Source of the DNA: Planctomycetales bacterium
GTDB lineage: Bacteria; Planctomycetota; Planctomycetia; Pirellulales; Thermoguttaceae
DNA: 64,000 nt
Direction: 5' to 3'
Assembly: GCA_007119795.1 (NCBI GenBank)
Contig: SKOZ01000039.1
Span: forward strand, 1-64,000
Shown in pieces: positions 35,398 to 45,696 of the stretch. The first letter of the stretch is position 1. Every line of letters starts with the position of its first letter. The position numbers were made by a program, and so were the translations under genes. Under the pieces are notes generated by a model. That model was not told the DNA's origin, ran no database searches, and saw nothing but the letters and a program-made list of their open reading frames with translations.

Positions 35398-36939
35398 TTA
35401 GAAGGGGTGGGGCACGAGCCAGGCGGCCAGCAGCGTCAGGACGATTCCGGTCAGGCCGATGGTCGTCAGCAGTACGGTCCAGGAACGGATCGTCTCGGCC
35501 TCGGTGAGGACGCCCATGCGGGCGAAGATCCAGAAGCCGCTGTCGTTCATCCAGGAGCCGACCGTTGCGGCGTTGCCGATCACAATCGCCAGGTAGCCGG
35601 GATGGCAGCCGGCCAGGTGCGCCACGGGGGCGAAGATGCCCGCCGCGGTGAGCATGGCCACCGTGGCCGACCCCTGGCTCACCCGTATCCCCATCGCCGT
35701 GGCGGCGGCGAAGCAGAGGACGAGCAATCCCCCTCTAGCGGTGGGGGGTGCTGCCGGGGCGGTGGCCTCGCCGACGTCCGCGCCGTCGGCGTGCGGAACT
35801 GGAGCCGGCGCACCGGCATCCTCGCCCCCGGAGTCCAGCGGCACCTCGTGGACATGGTCCCCGCGGACGAACTCTTCGATGTAATCGCCGACCTGCGCCT
35901 CGCGAAGCATCGCCCCGAAGGCGCCCCCTGCCGCGGTGATCAGAATGATCACGCCCCCGCTCATCAGCGCGGCTTCGGTCTTCCGCGACAGCTCGGCGAA
36001 GCTCAGCCGGCGGTGCCAAGCGAGCGTCGCCATGGCAATGGCCGCCGCGACGAAGAGTGCGAAGGCAGGATAGCCCACGTTGGCGGTCACCTCGGCCCAC
36101 CGTTGCCACGCGCCCGGTTCGCCGAGCCGAGTTTCCTCGGCGGCGGCCAGCGCCTGGACGACGCGGTCGGCGGCGATCATGGCCACGGGGACGAGAATGG
36201 GCGCCAGGGAGAGCCACAGCGGCGGCAGGTCCTGGTCCTCGACGGGCTGCGATTCTTCCTCGGCGGTGCCGTAGGGCCGCATGGCGATGGGCATCCGGCG
36301 GTTGATCATATGGCTTGCCACGAGTCCCACACAGGCGATGGGGATGCCCAGGGCGATTCCCATGAGGAACAGCTCCGCCAAGTCGATTCCGAAGGACTCC
36401 GCCATGAGCAGGGGGCCCGGCGTGGGCGGCACCAGGGCGTGCGTGATCACGCCGCCCGTGGCGATGGCGCAGAGGTAGAGCATGTAGTTGCTCCCCGTCC
36501 GCCGGTAGAGCGACCGCGCCAGGGGCACCAGCAAGTAGAAGACCGTGTCGAAAAAGACGGGGATGGCGAGCACGAACCCGCTCGAGGCCATGGCCGCTGG
36601 AGCCTGCCGTTCACCCAGGAGCCAGAGAAAGGCGCGCACGATGCGGTCGGCCGCACCGCTATCCATCAGGCACTTGCCGATGATTGCGGCCATGGCGATG
36701 GGGATGCCCAACTGGCCCGCCATCATGCCGAAGGCTGCCGCCACGCTGGCGATTCGGGTGTGTACCGGGCGAGGGTCGTCCAGGGTGCCCGGCGCCAGCA
36801 CGCTCACCACAATCGCCGCGGAGATCAGCGCCAGGAAGGCGTTTACCCGGAGCACCAGGATCATCCCCAGAACCACCGCAACCCCGATCGCCAGGACGAC
36901 CATCGGGTGCGTGAACACGTTCTGCAGCAACTCGATCAT
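35398..36939 (-). CDS. GntP-family gluconate/organic-acid permease
   Basis: Inner-membrane transporter of 513 residues with about 12 hydrophobic segments. It has GntP-like signatures: GKCLMDSGAADRIVRAF, AIPVFFDTVFYLLVPLARSL, ATGGVITHALVPPTPGPL and a C-terminal GSATVAMLTAAGI then NDSGFWIF. GntP proteins import gluconate or related hydroxy acids with protons. A polar insert of about 50 residues (GGEDAGAPAPVPHADGAD) in the cytoplasmic or periplasmic loop is unusual. Which acid is moved is not evident; no gluconate kinase is adjacent, although the FGGY kinase at 30 is in the same window. GGGGAGGG lies before the ATG. Confidence 0.85.
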   Translation of the reverse strand: MIELLQNVFTHPMVVLAIGVAVVLGMILVLRVNAFLALISAAIVVSVLAPGTLDDPRPVHTRIASVAAAFGMMAGQLGIPIAMAAIIGKCLMDSGAADRIVRAFLWLLGERQAPAAMASSGFVLAIPVFFDTVFYLLVPLARSLYRRTGSNYMLYLCAIATGGVITHALVPPTPGPLLMAESFGIDLAELFLMGIALGIPIACVGLVASHMINRRMPIAMRPYGTAEEESQPVEDQDLPPLWLSLAPILVPVAMIAADRVVQALAAAEETRLGEPGAWQRWAEVTANVGYPAFALFVAAAIAMATLAWHRRLSFAELSRKTEAALMSGGVIILITAAGGAFGAMLREAQVGDYIEEFVRGDHVHEVPLDSGGEDAGAPAPVPHADGADVGEATAPAAPPTARGGLLVLCFAAATAMGIRVSQGSATVAMLTAAGIFAPVAHLAGCHPGYLAIVIGNAATVGSWMNDSGFWIFARMGVLTEAETIRSWTVLLTTIGLTGIVLTLLAAWLVPHPF

Positions 36940-36995
36940 GGGACAAGCCCTCCCCGGAGCGTGATCGGCAGCGGCACTCCTTCCCGTCCGGTGCG

Positions 36996-38909
36996 CTACC
37001 TGACCGTCGAGAAGCCGACAAGGAGCCAGCCGTCCTCCAGGCTGGTCACGAAGGTCCCCGCCAGGCCGAAGCGGTTACGGATCTCGTCAAACGGGGGCAG
37101 GTGGCTGCCGTCGAGTTCCCGGCGCCGGGCAGCGACCGGGTCCGCCGGCACGACGAAGAGCCGCAGGGCCCGCGCCGGAAGCATCTCGGTGTCGCGGAGC
37201 CGCCCTTCGCGAATGAGCTCGTACACCGGCTCGGTGGTTCGATCCGTACGGGTGAACGACCGCATGCTCCCCGCCCCCGCCCCGAGCTGCTCCATGGCTG
37301 CCGAAAGCCGGCGGAAGTCCTCCTCCTCGGCGAGCGATCTCTCGGTGTCGAGGACCCGGATGAGGTAGTCGTAATGGGAGGCGATGAACAGGTAGCCGTG
37401 GCCCACGGTAACGGCCGCATTGGGCAAGAGCTCGACCTGCATCTCCTCGGTCGGCGGCGGCTCTGCGAACGGCGCCCCCGGACGGGTAGGGATCTCCACC
37501 CGCGGAATTCCTGCGGGCGGCTCCGCCGGCTCGCGCTCCGCTTCGACCGCCTCCCAGACCTCCAGTCCGCGGTGCTCCCGGCGGCGCATGGTGGGATCGT
37601 TGGCCAGAGTCTTGCGGATTCCCGCAGCCAGCGCCTGGTCATTGCGGGCCTCGATGGCGAAGAGGACCCGTTCGCTCTCCGGGGTGATCGGCCTCTGGTA
37701 ATCGGTCACCACGATGACCTTTTCCCCCAGGTGCTGTATGAGCTCTTCGCGGACGTCGATCTGCGGCCCCAGGGGATCGATGAGCAACTGCTCCTTCACG
37801 TCCGCCCAGATCCCGGTGATCCCCTCGCCGGCGATCTGGTCGAAGAGGGCGTCGACGTTGTCGAAGGCGGCGAGAATGTCCCAGAAGACGACCGTGCAGG
37901 CGGCCGCATCGGCAGGCACCCAGGGCGGCAGCTCGAAGTCGCCGCGGTTCGGCAGAGTGATCATCCGCATGGGCACCACGTCCTCGTAGTGCTCACCGGT
38001 GACTTCGGGGTAAGGTGGCGGGGCGAAGACCGCCACGCGGTGTACCGCCTCGAATTCATCCACGGCGAGACTTACCGTCCCGCCCACGCCGCGGATCGCA
38101 TCGAAGCCCTGGCTGCGTGCCACCTCGAGGAACGTCGGGCCGCGGCGCCGCGGCGGCTGCGGCGCGGCGCGGCGGAGGGCCTCGGCGTAGGGAACCGGCT
38201 CGATGAACCACCGGACGTGGACCGGCTGCGGACCGTGAGCTCCGCTGCGCCGCATCACCTCCCGGTACACGGGATGCTGCCCCAGCGACTCTTGCCCTCT
38301 CCCCACCGATCGCGCGAGAATCCCCCGGATCGTATCGAGGTTGTCGGCGGCTCCCAGCAGGTTGCCGGAGAGGAAGTAGATCACCTGGCGCATGCGGTCG
38401 TCGCCGGCGATCTTCGGCAGGTCGAAAACGATCACCGACGTGTTCGCCTCCGCCAGCCGGGTCTGCTTCGCGCCGCGGCGCACGAGGTTCGCCGCCACTT
38501 TCTCGAGGAAGCTCTGCGCCTGGGCCGTTCGGCCGGTAACATCGACCAGGAGGGCCACCGAAGCGACATCGGGCGCCGGCTCGACCACCGCCAAGCAGAT
38601 TTCACCGGCGGGCACCCCCCGCAGATCCTCGAGCGAGATCCCCAACCGGTCGCGGGTCTCGGCGAAGCGGTCGCCGAGCTGCTGCCTCAGGTCCTCGGCA
38701 AAGGGCTCCATGACCGGGTCCGCCAGCAGTTCGCCCAACTGGGTCCGCTCCCACTGCGCGGCGAGCTGATCGAAATCCTCGATCAACACCACACCCCGCG
38801 TAGTCAACGGCAGGAGCCGCTCCCCCAGCAAATCTTCCGCGCGAGCCGCTACGGCCAGGAGCATCCAACTTGCCACGAAGCACAGGCCCAAGGTGCTGGT
38901 TCGTCGCAC
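36996..38909 (-). CDS. Secreted DUF3352-like planctomycete protein
   Basis: Protein of 637 residues from a GTG start behind TCGGAGGG. The signal peptide (LGLCFVASWMLLAVAARA) is cleaved before EDLLGERLLP. The body alternates helices and strands and contains VPAGEICLAVVEP, ALLVDVTGRTAQAQSFLEK and ENTSV-type strands, similar to large planctomycete periplasmic proteins that annotate as hypothetical or DUF3352. No catalytic motif is visible. A Pro-rich loop (PPAGIPRVEIPTRPGAPF) precedes the C-terminal third. Both neighbours are separate transcripts: gntP (minus, downstream) and the HD gene (plus, divergent). Function unknown. Confidence 0.65.
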   Translation of the reverse strand: MRRTSTLGLCFVASWMLLAVAARAEDLLGERLLPLTTRGVVLIEDFDQLAAQWERTQLGELLADPVMEPFAEDLRQQLGDRFAETRDRLGISLEDLRGVPAGEICLAVVEPAPDVASVALLVDVTGRTAQAQSFLEKVAANLVRRGAKQTRLAEANTSVIVFDLPKIAGDDRMRQVIYFLSGNLLGAADNLDTIRGILARSVGRGQESLGQHPVYREVMRRSGAHGPQPVHVRWFIEPVPYAEALRRAAPQPPRRRGPTFLEVARSQGFDAIRGVGGTVSLAVDEFEAVHRVAVFAPPPYPEVTGEHYEDVVPMRMITLPNRGDFELPPWVPADAAACTVVFWDILAAFDNVDALFDQIAGEGITGIWADVKEQLLIDPLGPQIDVREELIQHLGEKVIVVTDYQRPITPESERVLFAIEARNDQALAAGIRKTLANDPTMRRREHRGLEVWEAVEAEREPAEPPAGIPRVEIPTRPGAPFAEPPPTEEMQVELLPNAAVTVGHGYLFIASHYDYLIRVLDTERSLAEEEDFRRLSAAMEQLGAGAGSMRSFTRTDRTTEPVYELIREGRLRDTEMLPARALRLFVVPADPVAARRRELDGSHLPPFDEIRNRFGLAGTFVTSLEDGWLLVGFSTVR

Positions 38910-39176
38910 GATTCTATTCCCTCCGAATTGTCGATCCCCAGGATCCGTTTGTTCCCTTCTTCACTGCGTTCCGCCGGGAGGAGCCCCGAATCCCCGCGAC
39001 CGGACCCTTTCGCCGCGATCCAGCCTCCACCCCGTTCCCCAGACCGCCCCGATCCCCTTCCTCTGCGCAAGCCGTTCCTGTCGAGTTTACCGGTAGCGGG
39101 GCCCGGACGCCATATGGAAAAGCAATATCCCCCGAACCCGTAGACTCCCCTGCCGCCGGCGGAGATAATCCGCTGT

Positions 39177-40571
<1,395 letters not shown>

Positions 40572-40739
40572 CGGTGGCTGCTTCCCGGTGCCTCGACAGT
40601 CGCAGCCTTGCCGGCGCAAGCGGCGCGATCGCCGCGGAGCCACGACCGGTAGGGAGCGACGCCTCCCCCGCTATGCAGGGGGGATGAATGCCCGCGAATG
40701 CAGCTCCGTGGTCGGGCAAGTCGGCCGGGGGCGCCGGCG

Positions 40740-41642
40740 TCATCGACGTTCGGGCGTCGCCGGCCGCTGGGTCGTCTGCGGCTCGGGCTGCTCCACGATC
40801 CGCCGCCAGCCCAGAGGGGTCGCCACCCGGAAGGGGTTCCCCCGCAAGAATCCCAGCGGCGGGTTCACCTTGGCCTCGTAGAACTGGTAGGCGTGGCGGT
40901 TCCCTCCAGGACCCTGCTGGGCATCGCCCGGCAGGTAGATGTGGACGCCCCAGGGGAGCCAGTCCCGGGTGGAGAGGACGATCTCGGCACGGGCGAAGTT
41001 GGCGGCATCCTCCTGGAAGCGGGGAAAGGCCTCGATCCACACCTGTTCTTTGGCGTCGGGCGGCGTGATCAAGCGGAGGAAGTAGCGCTGCTTGAGCGCC
41101 GCCGCCTCGGCGCCGAAAACGAAGGGCAGCGGGCCGTCGGCGATGCTTTGCCCCCGCAGCTCGGGCGGCAGGGGATACTCCCGCAAGATCGACGCCCGGT
41201 AGTCGAAGTGGAAGACGGCCTGTCCGTCGGTGATCCACTGCTCCTGGCGGTCCTTGGGGCTGTGGACGTGGAAGCGGGCCTTCTCGGGGGCCTCGAAGTA
41301 GATCGAACCGTCATCGACGTGGATCGGCTCGCCGTTGCCGCCGAAGCTCGAGTAGACCCAGCGGCGGAATTTGGCCTCGTAGACTCGGACCTCGGCGCTC
41401 CGCTGCTCCCAGAACTGGAGCGCGGAGTCGAGCTGGGCCTGTTCCGCGGCGCTGAGCTGGAAGGGAGCGGCCGGCGGGGTCGGCAGCCGCTGCGGGTTCT
41501 GCTCCTCGGGAACGGCCGCCGCAGGCTGCTGCGGCTCGGCGCTCCGCCACGGCTGCGACTGGGCGGCCGCCGCCCGGGCGTAGCCGAGGGCCATGAGCAG
41601 CACGAACCCGCACGCCAATGCCCAGTGCCTCCTGCACCGCAT
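40740..41642 (-). CDS. TIGR03009-family secreted protein
   Basis: Protein of 300 residues starting at an ATG six bases after AGGAGGTG. The signal peptide (WALACGFVLLMALGYARA) ends before QSQPW. The Pro/Gln-rich start is followed by the planctomycete TIGR03009 domain: VYEAKFRRWVYSSFG, KARFHVHSPKDRQEQWI, SIADGPLPFVFGAEAAALKQ and PLGWRRIVEQPEPQ. The fold is LolA-like in outline (a lipoprotein-carrier type sheet), which suggests ligand binding in the periplasm, but no function is established. The frame extends to 41954 without any ribosome site. TGCTAGAAT lies upstream at 41716-41724 (minus). Confidence 0.78.
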   Translation of the reverse strand: MRCRRHWALACGFVLLMALGYARAAAAQSQPWRSAEPQQPAAAVPEEQNPQRLPTPPAAPFQLSAAEQAQLDSALQFWEQRSAEVRVYEAKFRRWVYSSFGGNGEPIHVDDGSIYFEAPEKARFHVHSPKDRQEQWITDGQAVFHFDYRASILREYPLPPELRGQSIADGPLPFVFGAEAAALKQRYFLRLITPPDAKEQVWIEAFPRFQEDAANFARAEIVLSTRDWLPWGVHIYLPGDAQQGPGGNRHAYQFYEAKVNPPLGFLRGNPFRVATPLGWRRIVEQPEPQTTQRPATPERR

Positions 41643-41715
41643 GAAACACCTCCTGTATTCCGCCACCCTGGTCTTGTGCGTCTTCCAATCGCCGCGATTC
41701 CGCTGGCGGCAGCCG

Positions 41716-41724
41716 ATTCTAGCA
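41716..41724 (-). promoter_or_regulatory. Extended -10 element TGCTAGAAT
   Basis: On the minus strand TGCTAGAAT reads toward the TIGR03009 gene, 74 bases before its ATG. TTGGGG lies 18 bases upstream as a weak -35. The element is nearly identical to TGCTAGACT before several other genes in the window. Confidence 0.5.
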
Positions 41725-41880
41725 CACGGTCTCAGGGTTCCCCAAGAGCGAATTCGAGCCGCGGAGAATCCGGGAAAGATAAGGAATGCAGGGAAAGGAG
41801 TGCGGACGCGCAAGAGCGTCGTGCCGCCGCGCCGCTCTGCCAGCCCGCCGGCCCAATGGGAAGGCGCGGGGCCGGCTGCG

Positions 41881-41909
41881 TTGTGACCGGCACGGAGGCG
41901 GGCTATACT
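41881..41909 (+). promoter_or_regulatory. Promoter of the DUF6807 gene
   Basis: TTGTGA (41881-41886), a 17-base spacer and TATACT (41904-41909). It lies 63 bases before the ATG at 41972 and is divergent from the TIGR03009 promoter. Confidence 0.55.
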
Positions 41910-41971
41910 GGCAAAGACGTCATGCAATCCTTGCCGGCAGGCGCGCTGCCCCAACCCCTGGAGCTGGCACC

Positions 41972-42910
41972 ATGCGACCCCGAAGCCTAGTTCTCCCCCT
42001 CGCGGCTCTTATCCCCACCATGGTGCTTTGCGCCGCTTCCCCGGGGGCCGAGCTTTCGGTCGAACGGACCGACGAAGGAGCCGTCGTCCGCATCGACGGG
42101 GAGCTCTTCGCCCAGTACGTCAGCAGGTCGGACACGAAGCCCATCATCTGGCCGATCATCGGCCCGACCGGTCAGCCGATGACTCGCGAGTGGCCCATGG
42201 GGGAGGGTGAGGGAGAACGGCAGGATCACCCCCATCAGCGCTCGCTCTGGTTCGCTCATGGTGACGTGGACGGAGTCGACTTCTGGCATCGCCCCGGGGT
42301 GATCGAAGAGCGCGCGCTCGACGTTCTGGCGACGGGCTCCGAGGCGGTGGTCCGCACCCGCAACGATTGGATGGGCCCTGACGGAAAGCTCTGCGAGGAC
42401 GAACAGGTCTGGACCTTCGGCGTCGACGGCGAGAACCGCTACATCGATCTGGACATCACCATCACCGCCAGCGAGGGGGCGGTCACCTTCGGCGACACTA
42501 AAGAGGGGACCGCTGCGATCCGCGTGGCGGAGACCATGAAGGTCGACGCCCAACTCGGCGGGCGCATCGTGAGCAGCGAGGGGCTCACGGACGGCGAGGC
42601 CTGGGGCAAGCCCGCCCCCTGGGTCGACTACCATGGGCCCGTCGCCGGCGAGACCGTGGGCGTGGCGATCTTCAACCATCCGTCCAGTTTCCGCTTCCCC
42701 ACGTTCTGGCACGTGCGAACCTACGGCCTCTTCGCGGCAAACCCCTTCGGCGTCCGCGACTTCACCGGTGACTCCGGCCGGGATGGCTCCCACACCATAC
42801 CCGCCGGCGAATCGATCACCCTTCACTACCGCTTCTTCTTCCACAAGGGGGACACGGAAGCGGCCGGCGTGGCCGACGCCTACGCGGCCTATGCCGCTGA
42901 GGACCGATAG
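41972..42910 (+). CDS. Secreted DUF6807 (PmoA-like) protein
   Basis: Protein of 312 residues with a signal peptide (SLVLPLAALIPTMVLCAAS). The body follows the DUF6807/PmoA pattern: VRIDGELFAQYV, KPIIWPIIGPTGQPMTR and DHPHQRSLWFAHGDVDGVDFW, then WVDYHGPVAGETVGVAIFNH and FRFPTFWHVRTYGLFAANPFG. Members are beta-sandwich proteins common in planctomycetes and Verrucomicrobia, often near carbohydrate genes; enzymatic activity is unproven, and the name PmoA is historical. The ATG is fixed by the signal peptide. Single-gene transcript, given its own promoter and the 141-base gap to the ABC gene. Confidence 0.82.
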   Translation: MRPRSLVLPLAALIPTMVLCAASPGAELSVERTDEGAVVRIDGELFAQYVSRSDTKPIIWPIIGPTGQPMTREWPMGEGEGERQDHPHQRSLWFAHGDVDGVDFWHRPGVIEERALDVLATGSEAVVRTRNDWMGPDGKLCEDEQVWTFGVDGENRYIDLDITITASEGAVTFGDTKEGTAAIRVAETMKVDAQLGGRIVSSEGLTDGEAWGKPAPWVDYHGPVAGETVGVAIFNHPSSFRFPTFWHVRTYGLFAANPFGVRDFTGDSGRDGSHTIPAGESITLHYRFFFHKGDTEAAGVADAYAAYAAEDR

Positions 42911-43051
42911 GATGGTGCGGGGTGGGGATGCCTTTGTTGATCGCCCCTACCGGCAACCCAGGCGCCGGCCGCCCAGCGGCCGGCGCCCGCAGCGAACCGG
43001 ACGGGCGATCTCCCCCTTGATCGGCTGTTGCGATTCCCCTACGGTCCCCCG

Positions 43052-43798
43052 ATGATCGAGTTCGACTGCGTCACCCGCACCTACGGCGAGAAGGTAGCCG
43101 TCAACGGCCTCTCTCTCGAGATCCCGCCGGGGGAGCTTTTCGCCTTCCTGGGCCCCAACGGGGCGGGCAAGACGACCACGATCAAGATGCTGGTGGGTCT
43201 GCTGAGGCCCTCGCAGGGAACGATTCGCGTGTGCGGGCTGGACGTGACGACGCATCCCCGGGAGGTCGCCCGGCATCTGGGCCTCGTCCCCGACGAGCCC
43301 TACCTCTACGACAAACTCACCGGACGCGAGATCCTCGAGTTCGTTGCCCGCCTCCACGGCATGGACCGCCCCGAGACCGCCGCAACCATCGACCGGCAGC
43401 GCGCGCTGTTCGATCTGACCGGATTTCTGGACGACCTTACCGAGACCTACTCCCACGGGATGAAGCAGCGGCTGGTCTTCGCGTCCGCCTTGCTGCACGA
43501 TCCCCCGGTCCTGGTGGTCGACGAGCCGATGGTGGGGCTCGATCCGAAGAGCATGCGGCTGGTCAAGGACCTGCTCCGGCAGCGGGCCGACGGGGGATGC
43601 ACCGTCTTCATGTCGACGCATACCCTTGCCGTGGCCGAGGAGGTTGCCGACCGGGTCGGTATCGTGGACCGTGGCCGATTGCGGTTCCTGGGCACGCAGG
43701 AGGCGCTTCGCGAGACGCTCTCCGCCCAGCAGGCCTCGCTGGAGCAGCTCTTCCTGGAGCTTACCGGTAGCGAAGAAGAGTCCTTCCCCGCCGCCTAG
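43052..43798 (+). CDS. ABC transporter ATP-binding protein
   Basis: ATPase of 248 residues with Walker A GPNGAGKTT (34-42), signature YSHGMKQR, Walker B VLVVDEPMVGLD and H-loop STHTLAVA. It belongs to the drug/Na+ export (ABC-2) type. The ATG is taken at the MIEFDCVTRTYGEK start; the frame is open eight codons further. No permease is adjacent: the next gene is on the other strand, so the partner must be encoded elsewhere. Unusually, the signature has Ser-His-Gly-Met in place of the usual LSGGQ; variants of this kind (YSKGM, YSHGM) are known in ABC-2 exporters. Confidence 0.85.
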   Translation: MIEFDCVTRTYGEKVAVNGLSLEIPPGELFAFLGPNGAGKTTTIKMLVGLLRPSQGTIRVCGLDVTTHPREVARHLGLVPDEPYLYDKLTGREILEFVARLHGMDRPETAATIDRQRALFDLTGFLDDLTETYSHGMKQRLVFASALLHDPPVLVVDEPMVGLDPKSMRLVKDLLRQRADGGCTVFMSTHTLAVAEEVADRVGIVDRGRLRFLGTQEALRETLSAQQASLEQLFLELTGSEEESFPAA

Positions 43799-43879
43799 TG
43801 GTCTGTCCAGTTGGAGTTTACTGTGAGGGAGAATGCCAGGCGGCGGCGCCCTGCAGCGGGTCATTTCAACTCCGCTACC

Positions 43880-43977
43880 CTCCTCTGTGTTCTCCGTGCC
43901 CTCCTGTTGCAGCAACAACGGCCTCTACGCCATTGAATTCTTTTCACAGGAGGCAACCGAGAGAACAGAGAAGGATG
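43880..43977. repeat. Pair of inverted CTCTGTGTTCTCCGTG-type intergenic repeats
   Basis: CCTCCTCTGTGTTCTCCGTG (43880-43899), continuing to 43909, is imperfectly matched in reverse complement by ACAGGAGGCAACCGAGAGAA (43946-43965) and following bases to 43977. The arms flank about 35 bases. Similar sequences are dispersed between genes in many large bacterial genomes, by general knowledge. The gap 43799-44115 holds nothing else recognised. Confidence 0.5.
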
Positions 43978-44115
43978 AAGAGAATGGTGAAGGGAAACGA
44001 GGCGGCTGGCGATGGTCGGCGTAGACGGTCATACCACTTCCGGCAGCTTCTGGCGATCCCTCCCTCCTCTCTTTCAAACAGGAGGCCGGCAGGCCAGCGG
44101 CAAGGCCTTCCTCGG

Positions 44116-45585
44116 TCAGCCGGCGCGGAGGCGACGGAGGGTCCGCTGCGCCCAGGCCTTCAGCCCGCCGACCTCCTCGTTGCCGGGATTCTCGAGATCG
44201 TCGAGATCGAGGAAGCGGCGGACCTGGGCGCGGATCCCATGGGGACCATCGATGCGGACGACGGGGGCGATGGGGCGGCAAGAGCGGTGCTCGTAGGCCA
44301 GCGCTGAAGGGGAGAACTGGAAGACCGGCTCGTCGGCGGCCATCAGGGCCACGTGCCTGCCGCGCAGGTACTCGATTCCCAGGGGGAATCCGTCCGTCCG
44401 CCCCTGGACCTGCACGAGGAAGTCTTCGTTGCGCCGCCGGACGGTGAGCCGCACCTGGGCCCGCGCCCGCCACCAATCGGCGAACTGCGCCAGCGTGGTC
44501 CGCCACATGACGCTGAAGGAGTCGAGCTGCGCCAGTATCTCGCGGAGAACCTCCGGATGGGTGCCGAAGCCGCCGGCGCAGTGCCCCCGCAGGAAGACCG
44601 GCTCGCCGGCGCGGTAGCGTACGCGGACGAGTTCGCGGAAGTAGTCGATGGCGGTGGCGACTGCCAGCGCGTTGGCCTCCGCGGCGCCGGCGGTCGGCTC
44701 GTCGATCCCCGCGGCGGCCGCTTGAAGGAAGGCCCCCAGGCAGACCGGGTGTACGGGGATCTGCAGGAGGTCGCTGGTCAGAGGATGGAAGGGGAGCTCG
44801 TCGTAGGCCATGCCGAACTCGGAACTGTAGTCGATGCCCGACGCGACCAGGGCGTCGAGCAGACCGGCGTTGCAGCGTCCGCCGGGCGCGGCGAACCCCC
44901 GCGGCACGAGCCCCGCGGCCCGCAAGACCTCCATGCCCCGTTCGATGTTCTGCCGGTTTTCGGGCTCGGTGCGGTAGGTGTGGAAGTGATAGCCGTGCGT
45001 GCCTACGTCCCCTCCCGCGAGGTGTTTCAACGGCTGGTGAAATCCCTGGAAGGGACTGCCTCCCACGAAGTGGGTGACGGCGTCTTCGTAGCCGGCGAGG
45101 GCGCCCAGGAGGGTGGCGAATTCCTGGGCCTCGTAGTGATCGTGCTCGATCCGCAGGTTGAATGCACTGCGGTACGGGAAGGGGAAGGGTGCTACGCGGA
45201 GCCAAATCCCGCCCGCCTCCTCGACCGCCGCCCGCAAACGTTGCATCATCTCCCGGCGGTAAGCCCGCTTGTCGACGCGAGAAACGTATTCGGTGAGCGT
45301 CAGGCCGCCGAATTCCCACTGGGTGCGGGCGCTGCGGAAATCGAGCACGGCGAACATGGGATCGACCACCGCGCGGCGGCGGAGCAGATCGACGTCGATG
45401 GCCTTCTGGCCCGGCCCGGGGGGCCGGCCGGCCCCCCGGTGGGAATCGTAGAGGATGAAGCACCCCTCGGCCGTACCGTTGCGGCGCTCGACGAAGGGCA
45501 CCCCTTCCTGGGCGAGTGCCTGGCGGAGTCCGCGCGGGACGTCGTCGAGCACCAGCGGCAACAGGGGGAGCGGCTGGGAGATCAT
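44116..45585 (-). CDS. Polysaccharide deacetylase (NodB-like) family protein
   Basis: Protein of 489 residues. A NodB-type core is visible: Asp149 in RIEHDHYEAQEF, His197/His200 in GTHGYHFHTYR, RGFAAPGGRCNAG, and a later RGHCAGGFGTHPEVL. This suggests metal-dependent removal of acetyl groups from a polysaccharide or a related reaction. The region before 120 is an additional N-terminal domain of unknown type, and the C-terminal 90 residues look like a beta-rich extra domain. No signal peptide is seen, so it may be cytoplasmic and act on a lipid-linked intermediate. Only 111 bases separate it from the HAD gene upstream on the same strand, so the two probably form an operon with a role in surface glycan synthesis. 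Confidence 0.78.
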   Translation of the reverse strand: MISQPLPLLPLVLDDVPRGLRQALAQEGVPFVERRNGTAEGCFILYDSHRGAGRPPGPGQKAIDVDLLRRRAVVDPMFAVLDFRSARTQWEFGGLTLTEYVSRVDKRAYRREMMQRLRAAVEEAGGIWLRVAPFPFPYRSAFNLRIEHDHYEAQEFATLLGALAGYEDAVTHFVGGSPFQGFHQPLKHLAGGDVGTHGYHFHTYRTEPENRQNIERGMEVLRAAGLVPRGFAAPGGRCNAGLLDALVASGIDYSSEFGMAYDELPFHPLTSDLLQIPVHPVCLGAFLQAAAAGIDEPTAGAAEANALAVATAIDYFRELVRVRYRAGEPVFLRGHCAGGFGTHPEVLREILAQLDSFSVMWRTTLAQFADWWRARAQVRLTVRRRNEDFLVQVQGRTDGFPLGIEYLRGRHVALMAADEPVFQFSPSALAYEHRSCRPIAPVVRIDGPHGIRAQVRRFLDLDDLENPGNEEVGGLKAWAQRTLRRLRAG

Positions 45586-45696
45586 GGGGTGAGGAGTCGC
45601 TTCCGTGCGAGGGAATAAACGCGGCGGATCGGCGCGTGTTGGTGGATCCCCGGGTGCGGCTCGGAAACCACGCGGGGTTACCGGGAAGGCAGCCTG

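Noticed and set aside
35407..39143. Long plus-strand frames (650-680 codons) opposite gntP and the DUF3352-like gene
   Set aside because: Charged and His-rich translations without domains; the minus-strand genes have signal peptides, membrane helices and ribosome sites.
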